This document shows positions 26,054 through 33,760 of a stretch of DNA of 57,333 nucleotides, piece after piece. A program made the translations under genes and the position numbers. The notes under the pieces are model-generated. The model saw only the letters and a program-made list of their open reading frames with translations. It was not told where the DNA came from and did not search any database. Source of the stretch: DASZQY01 sp036511595 (GTDB taxonomy: Bacteria > Pseudomonadota > Alphaproteobacteria > Rhizobiales > Kaistiaceae). Numbering within the stretch: position 1 is the stretch's first letter; every line of letters starts with the position of its first letter. Location of the stretch: contig DATCBY010000009.1 in the NCBI GenBank assembly GCA_036511595.1, positions 1-57,333 on the forward strand, read 5' to 3'.

Positions 26054-27619
26054 CTAGGCTGTGCCGGTCTGGGCGTGCAGCCGCTGGCGCTTGGCGGCGA
26101 GCTTGTTGATCGCCGAGATGTAGGCCTTGGCGGAAGCGACCAGCGTATCCGGGTCGGCGCCGCGCGCGGTTACCGACTTGCCGTCTTCCTCCAGGCGCAC
26201 CGACACCTCGGCCTGCGCGTCGGTGCCCTCGGTGACCGAGTTCACCTGGTAGAGCGAGAGCTTGGCGGTGTGCGGGATGATCGCGTGGATGCCGTTGAAG
26301 ATCGCATCAACAGGACCGTTGCCGGTGGTCTCTTTGGTGACCTCGGTACCGTTGACCGACAGGGTCAGCGTCGCCTTCTGCGGCCCTTGCGTGCCGGCGA
26401 TGATGGTCAGCGAAACGATGCGGATCGTCTCCGCCGCGATCGTCGCCTGATCCTCCACCAGCGCCTCGAGATCCTCGTCGAAGACGTGCTTCTTGCGATC
26501 GGCGAGATCCTTGAAACGCTTGAAGGCATCCTCGAAGGCATTGTCGCCCAGTTCGAAGCCCAGCTCCTTCAGCTTCTCGCGGAACGCATGGCGGCCGGAA
26601 TGCTTGCCCATGACCAGCGAGGTCGCCTTAACGCCGACGTCCTCGGGCAGCATGATCTCGTAGGTCTGCGCGTTCTTCAGCATGCCGTCCTGGTGAATGC
26701 CGGCCTCGTGCGCAAAGGCGTTCTTGCCGACGATGGCCTTGTTGTACTGGACCGGGAAAGCGGTGACGGTCGAGACCAGCTTGGAGGCACGCAGCAGCAT
26801 CTTCGAGTCGACGTTGGTGTAGTAGGGGAAGCGGTCGCCGCGCGTCTTGATCGCCATGACGATTTCTTCCAACGCGGCATTGCCGGCGCGCTCGCCGAGG
26901 CCGTTGATCGTGCACTCGATCTGGCGGGCGCCGCCCTCGACGCCGAACAGCGAATTGGCGACGGCGAGGCCCAGGTCGTTATGGCAGTGGGTTGAGAAGA
27001 CGGCCTTGTCGGCGTTCGGCACGCGGTTGCGCAGCATCTTGATGAGCGCAACGTATTCTTCCGGCACGGTGTAGCCGACGGTGTCGGGAATGTTGATGGT
27101 GGTGGCGCCGGCCTTGATGGCCGCCTCGACCGTGCGGCAGAGAAAATCGTGCTCCGTGCGGGTGCCGTCCTCGGGCGACCACTCGACATCGTCGGTGTGG
27201 TTGCGGGCGCGCGTTACCGAGGCGATGACCGCCTCGTAGACCGCCTCCGGCTCCATGTTCAGCTTGAACTTCATATGCAGCGGGCTGGTCGAGATGAAGG
27301 TGTGGATGCGTTTCCGCTCGGCATGGATGAGGGCTTCGCCGGCCCGGTCGATGTCCTTGGCGCCGGCGCGCGCCAGGCCGCAGACGACCGCGTTCTTGAT
27401 CACCTTGCCGATTTCCAGCACGGACTCGAAATCGCCGTTGGAGGCGATCGGGAAGCCGGCCTCGATCACATCGACACCCATCTCGTCGAGGAGTTCGGCG
27501 ACCTGCATCTTCTCGGGCAATGTCATCGAGGCGCCGGGCGACTGTTCGCCGTCGCGCAGGGTCGTATCGAATATGATGACGCGGTCCTTCTCGGATACCG
27601 CTTTCGTCTCGGGGGGCAT
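26054..27619 (-). CDS. leuA: 2-isopropylmalate synthase
   Basis: LeuA condenses acetyl-CoA with 2-oxoisovalerate, the first committed step of leucine synthesis. The 521-residue protein has the DRE-TIM signature FDTTLRDGEQSPGASM near residue 18 and the metal site HCHNDLGLAVANS near 215, then GLGERAGNAALEE and the C-terminal LeuA regulatory domain (from about 385) for leucine feedback. The start is taken at ATG 27619, with AAGGA ten bases ahead; ATG 27640 is an alternative. A leucine-rich leader peptide and stable hairpin lie in the 200 bases upstream, so expression is probably attenuated by charged tRNA-Leu. Monocistronic here; the Crp-like gene follows after 95 bases. Confidence 0.95.
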   Translation of the reverse strand: MPPETKAVSEKDRVIIFDTTLRDGEQSPGASMTLPEKMQVAELLDEMGVDVIEAGFPIASNGDFESVLEIGKVIKNAVVCGLARAGAKDIDRAGEALIHAERKRIHTFISTSPLHMKFKLNMEPEAVYEAVIASVTRARNHTDDVEWSPEDGTRTEHDFLCRTVEAAIKAGATTINIPDTVGYTVPEEYVALIKMLRNRVPNADKAVFSTHCHNDLGLAVANSLFGVEGGARQIECTINGLGERAGNAALEEIVMAIKTRGDRFPYYTNVDSKMLLRASKLVSTVTAFPVQYNKAIVGKNAFAHEAGIHQDGMLKNAQTYEIMLPEDVGVKATSLVMGKHSGRHAFREKLKELGFELGDNAFEDAFKRFKDLADRKKHVFDEDLEALVEDQATIAAETIRIVSLTIIAGTQGPQKATLTLSVNGTEVTKETTGNGPVDAIFNGIHAIIPHTAKLSLYQVNSVTEGTDAQAEVSVRLEEDGKSVTARGADPDTLVASAKAYISAINKLAAKRQRLHAQTGTA

Positions 27620-27683
27620 TTCGGTCGATCCTTCTCGCATATTCTCGCCCGTCACCGGGCTGTTGGCCTTGCTCGCTTCGAGG

Positions 27684-27728
27684 TCCCCTGAATGCCCGCC
27701 CAAAATGGGCAGTCGACGCTCAGGGGCG
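27684..27728 (-). promoter_or_regulatory. leuA leader hairpin (attenuator-like)
   Basis: Nested pairing: an outer stem CCCCTGA/TCAGGGG encloses an inner GCCCA/TGGGC hairpin. The outer 5-prime arm overlaps the stop codon of the leader peptide, so ribosome stalling at the leucine codons would alter folding. No U-tract follows the outer stem, so termination may be Rho-dependent or control may be at translation. Confidence 0.5.
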
Positions 27729-27830
27729 CCTAAGGAGCAGGCCGAGAAGGAGCGATGAGGCAGACGCGCCGCGCCCGCGGGAAATAACTTCCCGCAGATA
27801 GACAGAACCGTTGGCGGCGCTTGCGAACAT
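27720..27830 (-). CDS. leuL: leuA leader peptide
   Basis: A 36-codon reading frame starting at ATG 27830 and ending TGA 27720-27722, about 100 bases before leuA. Near its end it encodes SSLLLGLLLRRP: six leucines in seven codons (CTC CTT CTC GGC CTG CTC CTT), just ahead of a stable hairpin. This is the classical layout of a leucine attenuator leader: low charged tRNA-Leu would stall the ribosome at this run. Only a weak purine-rich ribosome site (AAGGG) precedes it. The role is inferred from the layout; the peptide itself probably has no function. Confidence 0.7.
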   Translation of the reverse strand: MFASAANGSVYLREVISRGRGASASSLLLGLLLRRP

Positions 27831-27913
27831 GGCGCCCTTTTACCCTTGCACCGGCCCGCGGGCAAGGCAGCGATGAGACAATGCCGCTGTCTTATCCCGG
27901 CGCCATGCAGCCT

Positions 27914-28336
27914 TCATACGTTGGCAAAAGCCCAGACGGCGAAAATGACGATGAGCACCAGCAATCCCGACGAGATCATCCCGTAGAGGGGAATGCGGGC
28001 CGCCGCCCCGGTGTCACCGTTCCGTGCCGCCTTCATGGCCAAACCAATCATCACCACCGCCGCGGTCACGGCCAGCACCAGGATGAACTTGATCCAGAAA
28101 AGCCCCGGCAGGTTGCCGGGGCCGCCGAAGACGCTCCACACCATGATGATCCCGGTCAGCCACAGCAGGCCGATGGAACCGCGGGCGACACTCGCCAGCA
28201 TCGGAGGCACCTTGCCCAGCACCGGCGCATCACCGGGGGCGGCGCCGATAAGGCGCATCACGACGATATTGCCGACCGAGGAGCTGACCGCTCCGCCGAA
28301 TCCGAAAAGATGGAGGACGAGCAGGATCTGGTTCAT
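27914..28336 (-). CDS. Small four-helix membrane protein (CopD/DUF2269-like)
   Basis: A 140-residue inner-membrane protein with four hydrophobic segments, roughly residues 3-28, 48-70, 80-102 and 116-138. The first helix contains HLFGFGGAVSSSVGNIVVM and the loop after it is short and polar; His9 in the first helix could bind metal or haem. The layout resembles small CopD-like or DUF2269 proteins, but no diagnostic motif is visible. It is transcribed toward the leuA leader and ends 83 bases before it; its upstream neighbour is divergent. Function unknown. Confidence 0.65.
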   Translation of the reverse strand: MNQILLVLHLFGFGGAVSSSVGNIVVMRLIGAAPGDAPVLGKVPPMLASVARGSIGLLWLTGIIMVWSVFGGPGNLPGLFWIKFILVLAVTAAVVMIGLAMKAARNGDTGAAARIPLYGMISSGLLVLIVIFAVWAFANV

Positions 28337-28607
28337 TGGCGGTCGCCTCGCCTGTTGGCCCCCGAACGATTCGTACGACTGACGCTACCAGAAAGGCGCC
28401 CGGCCGACGATGCAGTGCGATCGGGGAAGCTTCCGATCGGCGATGGCGTCGCACCCGCCACCAAAGGACTTCGACCACGATTGCGCCGATGCAGCAGGCA
28501 CGATGACGAAGCCGAGACCGTTCAGCGTGCGTTCATCCGCGAACGGCGAAGATGCGCATATTCCGGCAGGCAACTGCCTGGTTCAAAGACATGGCGGGAG
28601 TCATCCC

Positions 28608-29060
28608 ATGAAAATCCTTTCATCGATCGTGGTTGCCGGTGCCCTTGCCGTCGGGACGGTCGCGGCCACCGCAGGCAGCGCCAGTGCCGACTGGCATCCG
28701 AACGGGCCATATCATCAGCATCACGCCCACTTTCCGGGCGGCGGCGGTCCGGGTTGGAGCGGCGGTGGCGGAGGCGGTAGCCCGAATTGGGGTGGTGGTG
28801 GCGACGGCTACCAGCGCGGTGGCGGAGATGGCGGCGCGCTGGTCGCGGCAGGAATTTTCGGGCTGGCGGCCGGCCTTGTCGCCTCGGAAGCGCTCGAACC
28901 GCAGCCGCAACCCTACTATGCCTACCCGCCGGCGCCGGTTGCCTACGGGCAGGACGAGCACGCCGCGTGGTGCGCCGGAACCTACAAATCCTACGACTAC
29001 AGGTACGATACGTGGCGCGACTTCGAGGGCGTTGTTCACCCCTGCGTAGGTCCGTACTAG
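28608..29060 (+). CDS. Secreted glycine-rich BA14K-like protein
   Basis: A 150-residue exported protein. The signal peptide (KILSSIVVAGALAVGTVAAT) ends at AGSASAD near residue 27. A His-, Gly- and Trp-rich stretch follows (GGGGPGWSGGGGGG near 48), then a hydrophobic segment ALVAAGIFGLAAGLVASEA, and a C-terminal BA14K-like domain HAAWCAGTYKSYDYRYDT with a second Cys near the end (HPCVGPY). BA14K was described as a Brucella immunoreactive protein with lectin-like behaviour. The ATG at 28608 has GGGAG upstream. Probably anchored in or associated with the envelope. The next gene encodes a second BA14K protein, so the two form a tandem pair. Confidence 0.75.
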   Translation: MKILSSIVVAGALAVGTVAATAGSASADWHPNGPYHQHHAHFPGGGGPGWSGGGGGGSPNWGGGGDGYQRGGGDGGALVAAGIFGLAAGLVASEALEPQPQPYYAYPPAPVAYGQDEHAAWCAGTYKSYDYRYDTWRDFEGVVHPCVGPY

Positions 29061-29118
29061 CTGATGCGTAGTTATGGCGTGAGTTGGGGGGGCTTTGGAT
29101 GACGTGGAGAACGATCGA

Positions 29119-29475
29119 ATGAAGAAGATTATCGCTTTGGGCCTTGCAGCCGCCGTTGCGACCACCGCGGTGGTTGCGGTGAGCAGCGAAGCCTCGGCAC
29201 AGCCGTGGATGCACCCCCATCCGCACTACCAGCAGCCGTACAACCACCGGCATTTTGGCTATGGCTTCGGCGGACCGTCGCTCTTTTTCGGGTTCGGGTC
29301 GCCGAACTATTACCAGCCAGACTACTATTATGCGCCGCCGCCTCCTTACGGCTACTACAGCAACGACCATGTTCAATGGTGCTTGCAGGCCTACCGGACC
29401 TACAACCAGCGAACCGACACCTATCATCCGCGCGCGGGTGTAACGGCGGTGTGCGTCGCGCCGTTCGACCGCTAG
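29119..29475 (+). CDS. Secreted BA14K-like protein
   Basis: A 118-residue secreted protein: signal peptide MKKIIALGLAAAVATTAVVA with cleavage near ASAQP (residue 28), a His-, Tyr- and Pro-rich linker including PNYYQPDYYYAPPPP, and a C-terminal BA14K domain HVQWCLQAYRTYNQRTDTYH with the paired Cys in AVCVAPF. It follows its paralogue by 58 bases and is followed by a strong intrinsic terminator, so both may form one transcript. The start ATG has a GGAGA site ten bases ahead. The aromatic linker resembles repeats in surface-exposed alphaproteobacterial proteins. Confidence 0.75.
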   Translation: MKKIIALGLAAAVATTAVVAVSSEASAQPWMHPHPHYQQPYNHRHFGYGFGGPSLFFGFGSPNYYQPDYYYAPPPPYGYYSNDHVQWCLQAYRTYNQRTDTYHPRAGVTAVCVAPFDR

Positions 29476-29500
29476 AATCTGTCACCGCTGTATGACAAAA

Positions 29501-29525
29501 CGCCCCGGCGAGCCGGGGCGTTTTT
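29501..29525 (+). terminator. Intrinsic terminator after the BA14K pair
   Basis: CGCCCCGGC and GCCGGGGCG pair in a GC-rich stem with a two-base loop, immediately followed by TTTTT (29521-29525). AAAA on the 5-prime side would also pair or serve the opposite strand, where the P450 gene ends at 29551, so it may be bidirectional. Confidence 0.9.
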
Positions 29526-29550
29526 CGTTGCACACCAGCCTGGTCCCCGA

Positions 29551-30579
29551 TCAGCTCAGCCGGATACGGACGTACTCCGGCATCGTGAAGATCGGATCCG
29601 GGTAGACGGCGTAGCCGACGAGCTCCATCCGCCGGGGCACGCGCGAAAGCCACGCAACCAGTGCCTGCCATGCATCGAGAGAGAGGCCGCGGCCGAGGCA
29701 ACTGTGCAGGCCGGTGCCGAACATGAGCAGCTTGTCGGCCTCCGCGGGGAGATGCGCGTATCCCTGAAAATAGAGACGCAGCCGGTCACCCTTTCGCAGA
29801 TCCTGGCCGCCGATCGATAGATCCTCGCCGACCATGCGCTCGGTGACCGAGACGGCCGTCTGCGGCGGCATGGCAGGGTAAGCGAGGTCCGGGAGCGCGG
29901 CGCCGCCGGCATTTCGCGCGATGTCCGCCAGGCTTTCCGCCAGGGTGGAGACCAGCGAATCCCGACCGATCATCAGGAAGGCCAGCGTAAGATCCAGATC
30001 TTCGATTCCCAGCGCGACCAGATGGGCGCGCAGGGCGGCGAGTTCGGCGTCAATGGCAATGCGGGTCGCGATACTCGTAAGCCGATCGAAGATGCGCGCG
30101 AGGGTCCGCGTTCGGAAGGGAATCGTCTCCTGGCCGTCGATAATTCTGGAAAACAGTTCCTCGACGAATGGCGCTACACATTCGGTGCAAAGCTCGACCT
30201 CAGCGGAATGCGCCAGCGGCGCGAAATGCTTCTCCACCAGGCCCGGCATGAGACCAGCGAGGCGCTCCTGCCCTTTTGAAACTATCCGCGCCATTTGCCG
30301 GCGAACAGCGAGGTGCGGCTGTCCATCGAGACCCAGAGGCAAGAGTTCCGCCACCGCCACCAGTGTCGACAGGCGAACGCTGTATCGCTCTTCAAGGAAC
30401 ACGCTGGCGGCGGCGGTCGAAATCGCCGTGACGCGAGGATCGCGCAACAATGCGGAAACAATGCCGGGATCGATCACTATCCACGCGTCAAGCGCTCGAT
30501 CAAACTCGATCGGACGACCCAGGCTTGCGGCGAAGACCTCGCCGCGAGCGGGGTCGGTATGGGTGCGCAGGTAGTTCAC
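29551..30579 (-). CDS. Atypical cytochrome P450 lacking a clear ExxR motif
   Basis: A 342-residue protein read from a GTG at 30579. The haem-binding loop is clear: FGTGLHSCLGRGLSLDAW, with the axial Cys294. The I-helix has LMIGRDSLVSTL in place of the usual AGxDT, and the EDLSIGGQDLRKGDRLRLYF segment is the standard P450 beta-region. The near-invariant K-helix ExxR that should lie some 30 residues before this segment is not visible (ALPDLAYPAMPPQ instead), and the protein is about 60 residues shorter than usual. It may be a specialised or non-monooxygenase P450. It is divergent from a stand-alone acyl carrier protein, which could present its substrate. No ferredoxin gene is adjacent. Confidence 0.78.
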   Translation of the reverse strand: MNYLRTHTDPARGEVFAASLGRPIEFDRALDAWIVIDPGIVSALLRDPRVTAISTAAASVFLEERYSVRLSTLVAVAELLPLGLDGQPHLAVRRQMARIVSKGQERLAGLMPGLVEKHFAPLAHSAEVELCTECVAPFVEELFSRIIDGQETIPFRTRTLARIFDRLTSIATRIAIDAELAALRAHLVALGIEDLDLTLAFLMIGRDSLVSTLAESLADIARNAGGAALPDLAYPAMPPQTAVSVTERMVGEDLSIGGQDLRKGDRLRLYFQGYAHLPAEADKLLMFGTGLHSCLGRGLSLDAWQALVAWLSRVPRRMELVGYAVYPDPIFTMPEYVRIRLS

Positions 30580-30653
30580 GTTCGCACTTCTACACGCCGG
30601 CAGTCGTGGCTCAAGGCGGCATCTGCTAGCTTGCCTTACCTCGGGAGACGCTC

Positions 30654-30926
30654 GTGGACAGCAGGACAATCCGGAAAGAATGTCTCGACATCCTTCAGCG
30701 GATGAAGGAGTTGCCGCCGGCGGACGCCGACCGCCTGCGCGCCGATGAAGCGGCCGACCTCGACCTGATCAACCTGAGCTTCGACAGCCTGACGCTGCTC
30801 GACTTCTGCCTGGAACTGGAGGAGCGAACCGGTCTCATCATCGAGCCGGCGGATGTGCTTGCCGAAACCACCCTCAACGCGGTGGTCAAGTTGCTCGCCG
30901 ACCGCGGGCAAGCAGGAAACAGGTAG
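30654..30926 (+). CDS. Stand-alone acyl carrier protein
   Basis: A 90-residue four-helix carrier protein. The phosphopantetheine site is SFDSLTLLDFCLELEERTGL (residues 42-61), with the modified Ser in DSL, and the acidic composition and length fit the ACP family. GTG at 30654 is preceded by GGGAGA. It is not next to fatty-acid synthesis genes; its neighbours are a P450 on one side and an alpha/beta-hydrolase-like protein on the other, with four bases between their stops. It probably carries an acyl or aminoacyl chain for these enzymes. Likely needs a phosphopantetheinyl transferase encoded elsewhere. Confidence 0.85.
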   Translation: MDSRTIRKECLDILQRMKELPPADADRLRADEAADLDLINLSFDSLTLLDFCLELEERTGLIIEPADVLAETTLNAVVKLLADRGQAGNR

Positions 30927-30929
30927 TCG

Positions 30930-31835
30930 TCAGCGGAGGAAATCCTCCAGCGCGTCGGCGAACGTGCCGGCCGCAACCAGATGCTGAACGACGTTGTGAG
31001 AAGCTGACTCAATGAATTCAAGCCGGACGCCGCGCAGACCGCGCAGATTATCCGAGTGGGCGAAGTCAAGCCGGTTGGCGCTGCTGCAGTAGATGGTCGC
31101 CTTGACCGGAAACTGCCGTGGTTCCAGATAGGGCCGCAGGTCGATCAGCATCCCGGGATGCTCGTCGCGCTCCCGCAGCCCGCCCGCGAGGCGGTCGAGG
31201 GGCAGCGCGGAACCGGGCGACAGATCGGTTCCCGGCGAGAACCCGAGGAACCCGGCGGCGCCCAGATCGGCGGCCGCCCGCAACCCGACAAAACCACCCG
31301 CCGACGATGTCATGACATGCAGCCCCTCCCGCCGCTGCGGACCCAGCAAACCTTCGAGCTGGCGCAGCGTGTCGGCGTACGTTTGTCCAAAGGCGGCGAG
31401 GCCACCCAGAAACATCGATCCGCGGACGTCCTTCAGATAAAGGACCCGCCGCCCGAACGGCGCCAAAAACAGATGCAGGACAGGCAGGGAAAGCCAGAAC
31501 CGCCGGGTTACGTCGCTGAATACCACGATCGTGCCGGAGCCATGCTCGCGCGCGATATCGATCAGTTCGTCGGGCCGGCTGAAACGCGCCACAACGTCCG
31601 CCATCGCGGCGAGCTTTTGCGGAGCGTCAAACTTCCGCAGCCTGGCGCTCACGGCCATCAGCCGTTGAACGATCGGCTGCGCGCTGTCTGGAACCCGGAG
31701 CGTCGCGAGGATGCGGTCGGCGGCGTCCAGTTCGGCGTGGGCGACGAGAACATCCGCCGCCGCCAGCTGTTGCGGAAGCGTTCCGCTCCGGCTGGCGACC
31801 ATTTCGCGCGCGGTGGCGAGGGTCGGAATCCACAT
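30930..31835 (-). CDS. Alpha/beta-hydrolase-like protein
   Basis: A 301-residue protein whose second half resembles an alpha/beta hydrolase: TIVVFSDVTRRFWLSL (residues 102-117) as a central strand and loop, VMTSSAGGFVGLRAAADLGA as the nucleophile elbow (Ser177 or Ser178; the SxSAGG pattern departs from GxSxG), and SASHNVVQHL with His279 as the probable catalytic His. The first 90 residues are helical and unrelated to known lid domains I can name. It converges on the ACP gene. A thioesterase or transacylase acting on the carrier-bound chain is plausible but unproven. Confidence 0.6.
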   Translation of the reverse strand: MWIPTLATAREMVASRSGTLPQQLAAADVLVAHAELDAADRILATLRVPDSAQPIVQRLMAVSARLRKFDAPQKLAAMADVVARFSRPDELIDIAREHGSGTIVVFSDVTRRFWLSLPVLHLFLAPFGRRVLYLKDVRGSMFLGGLAAFGQTYADTLRQLEGLLGPQRREGLHVMTSSAGGFVGLRAAADLGAAGFLGFSPGTDLSPGSALPLDRLAGGLRERDEHPGMLIDLRPYLEPRQFPVKATIYCSSANRLDFAHSDNLRGLRGVRLEFIESASHNVVQHLVAAGTFADALEDFLR

Positions 31836-31890
31836 CGCCTAGCCTACCACGCGGTATCTGGCGGGAGGCCGAATCCCCTCCGAGTTCCCG

Positions 31891-32910
31891 CTAGTTCTTT
31901 TCCTTGTCGACCAGCTTGTTGGCGCCGATCCACGGCATCATGGCGCGCAGGCGCTGACCGACTTCCTCGATCGGATGCTCGTCGTTCAAGCGCCGCGTCG
32001 CCTTGAATTTCGCCAGGCCGGCGCGGTATTCGCGCATCCACTCCGACGCGAAGGCGCCGGTCTGTATGTCCTTCAGCACTTTCTTCATCTCGGCCTTGGT
32101 GTCCTTGGTGATGATGCGCGGACCGGAGATGTACTCGCCGAATTCGGCGGTGTTGGAGATCGAGTAATTCATGTTGGCGATGCCGCCCTCGTAGATGAGG
32201 TCGACGATGAGCTTCACTTCATGCAGGCATTCGAAGTAGGCCATCTCCGGCGCATAGCCGGCTTCGACCAGCGTCTCGAAGCCGCCGCGGATGAGCTCGA
32301 CCAGACCGCCGCACAACACCACCTGCTCGCCGAAGAGATCGGTCTCGCACTCCTCGCGGAACGTCGTCTCGATGATGCCGGAGCGGCCGCCGCCGATGGC
32401 GCTGGCGTAGGAGAGCGACAGGTCGTGCGCGTTGCCGGAGGCGTCCTGCGCCACCGCCACCAGGCACGGCACGCCGCCGCCCTTGGCGTATTCGCCGCGC
32501 ACCGTATGGCCGGGGCCCTTGGGCGCAATCATGATGACGTCGATGGTTTTCTTCGGCTCGATCAGGTTGAAGTGGATGTTGAGTCCGTGGGCGAACGCGA
32601 TTGCCGCGCCATCGCGGATATTGTGGGCGATGTGTTCGCGGTAGATGTCGGCCTGCAACTCATCGGGGGTCAGCATCATGACGAGATCGGCCCACTTCGA
32701 GGCTTCGCCGACGCCCATGACCTTGAAGCCGGCCTTTTCGGCCTTCTTGGCGGACGCGGAACCAGGACGCAGCGCGATCGCCACTTCCTTCACGCCGGAA
32801 TCGCGCAGGTTAAGGGCGTGGGCGTGACCCTGGCTGCCGTAGCCAACGATGACCACCTTCTTGCCCTTGATCAGGTTGATGTCGGCATCCCGGTCGTAAT
32901 AGACGCGCAT
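31891..32910 (-). CDS. ilvC: Ketol-acid reductoisomerase, class I
   Basis: IlvC isomerises and reduces acetolactate or acetohydroxybutyrate with NADPH, the second step of valine and isoleucine synthesis. The 339-residue class I enzyme has VVIVGYGSQGHAHALNL near residue 19, the metal ligands in EVKLIVDLIYEGG and ISGPRIIT, and the DLFGEQVVLCGG catalytic region. ATG 32910 is preferred over 32916: the length is then canonical and the GGAAGGG site falls at proper distance. It is monocistronic here, roughly 2.4 kb downstream of ilvN on the same strand, with four other genes between. Confidence 0.95.
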   Translation of the reverse strand: MRVYYDRDADINLIKGKKVVIVGYGSQGHAHALNLRDSGVKEVAIALRPGSASAKKAEKAGFKVMGVGEASKWADLVMMLTPDELQADIYREHIAHNIRDGAAIAFAHGLNIHFNLIEPKKTIDVIMIAPKGPGHTVRGEYAKGGGVPCLVAVAQDASGNAHDLSLSYASAIGGGRSGIIETTFREECETDLFGEQVVLCGGLVELIRGGFETLVEAGYAPEMAYFECLHEVKLIVDLIYEGGIANMNYSISNTAEFGEYISGPRIITKDTKAEMKKVLKDIQTGAFASEWMREYRAGLAKFKATRRLNDEHPIEEVGQRLRAMMPWIGANKLVDKEKN

Positions 32911-33061
32911 GAGCATTCCCTTCCTTGAGCATTGTCTACCAACGGCCGCGACCGTGGCTTCTCGATCTACGGAAAATCCGCGCGGGTTCTAGCGGGATAC
33001 CGGGCAACGGGCAATGCCGCGCCAGGATGGGCGCCCGGCGCCCCCGGGCCAGATGTCGAGA

Positions 33062-33679
33062 CTAGTTCGGCTGGCTGACGGTCAGGTCATCGGCGACGAA
33101 GACGGCGTCGCTGGTGTCGGGGGCCTCCACGGTGAACCCGACGTGCTGGCCGCCGTCCGGCTCCTGCCCCGCGACATCGTCGAAGTGCTCGCCGTTGATG
33201 TAGAGCGCCGCGTCATGGCCGCGGGTGACGACCTCCAGCTCGTTGAAGCGTGTCGCCCCCTGATGAATGGCCGCGACCTGGCGGTCCTTGATGATCTGCG
33301 TCCACTGCTTGTTGATCTGCTGATAGACGGTGGCGTAGCCGTCGGGAGTGATCTGGAGCGTGTAGAAATTGTCGACGTCCTTCGCCCAGAACATCACGCC
33401 GACATACGCACCGCTCGGCTTGCCCGTCTTGACCAGCCTGAGCCTGGCGCACAGATCCATGTCGTCGAAAGTCGGATCGGCGTAGATGCTGTAGGACTTG
33501 TTGGGCACCTCGCTGAGTTGCAAGCGACCGTCGACAACCTTCACGTAGTCGTTGGGCTGCCCCCACATCGACTGGAACGTGTCGAAGCTATCGCTCAGGA
33601 GCACCTTGCCGTCGCCGCAGGCCCACGCCGACGGCGCCGAAAGGGAAATCAATGCAACACCGAGAAGCCACCCGCGCAT
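33062..33679 (-). CDS. Secreted lectin-like jelly-roll protein (DUF1080-like)
   Basis: A 205-residue exported protein. MRGWLLGVALISLSAPSAWA is a signal peptide with cleavage near residue 20, followed by a Cys. The mature domain alternates short strands (LLSDSFDTFQSMWG, YVKVVDGRLQLSEV, DLCARLRLVKTGKPSGAYVG, VMFWAKDVDNFYTLQITPDG, NELEVVTRGHDAALYING), the pattern of concanavalin-like folds as in DUF1080 and 3-keto-disaccharide hydrolases. ATG 33679 has GGGAGGG ahead. Probably a periplasmic or surface carbohydrate-binding or hydrolytic protein; no catalytic residues can be assigned. Confidence 0.7.
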   Translation of the reverse strand: MRGWLLGVALISLSAPSAWACGDGKVLLSDSFDTFQSMWGQPNDYVKVVDGRLQLSEVPNKSYSIYADPTFDDMDLCARLRLVKTGKPSGAYVGVMFWAKDVDNFYTLQITPDGYATVYQQINKQWTQIIKDRQVAAIHQGATRFNELEVVTRGHDAALYINGEHFDDVAGQEPDGGQHVGFTVEAPDTSDAVFVADDLTVSQPN

Positions 33680-33760
33680 CGCCTCACCCTCCCAACTCGG
33701 AACCATCGCCGAAGGGCAAGAAATATCATGCCGTCCGCGCTACGAAAATACGCTGGACGA

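Noticed and set aside
27684..27728. Calling the leuA hairpin a Rho-independent terminator
   Set aside because: The stem is stable but no U-tract follows on the transcript strand; kept as an attenuator-like hairpin only.
33000..33061. GC-rich palindromic stretch behind the secreted lectin-like gene as terminator
   Set aside because: Stems can be drawn, but there is no T-run and the pairing is not better than background in this GC-rich DNA.
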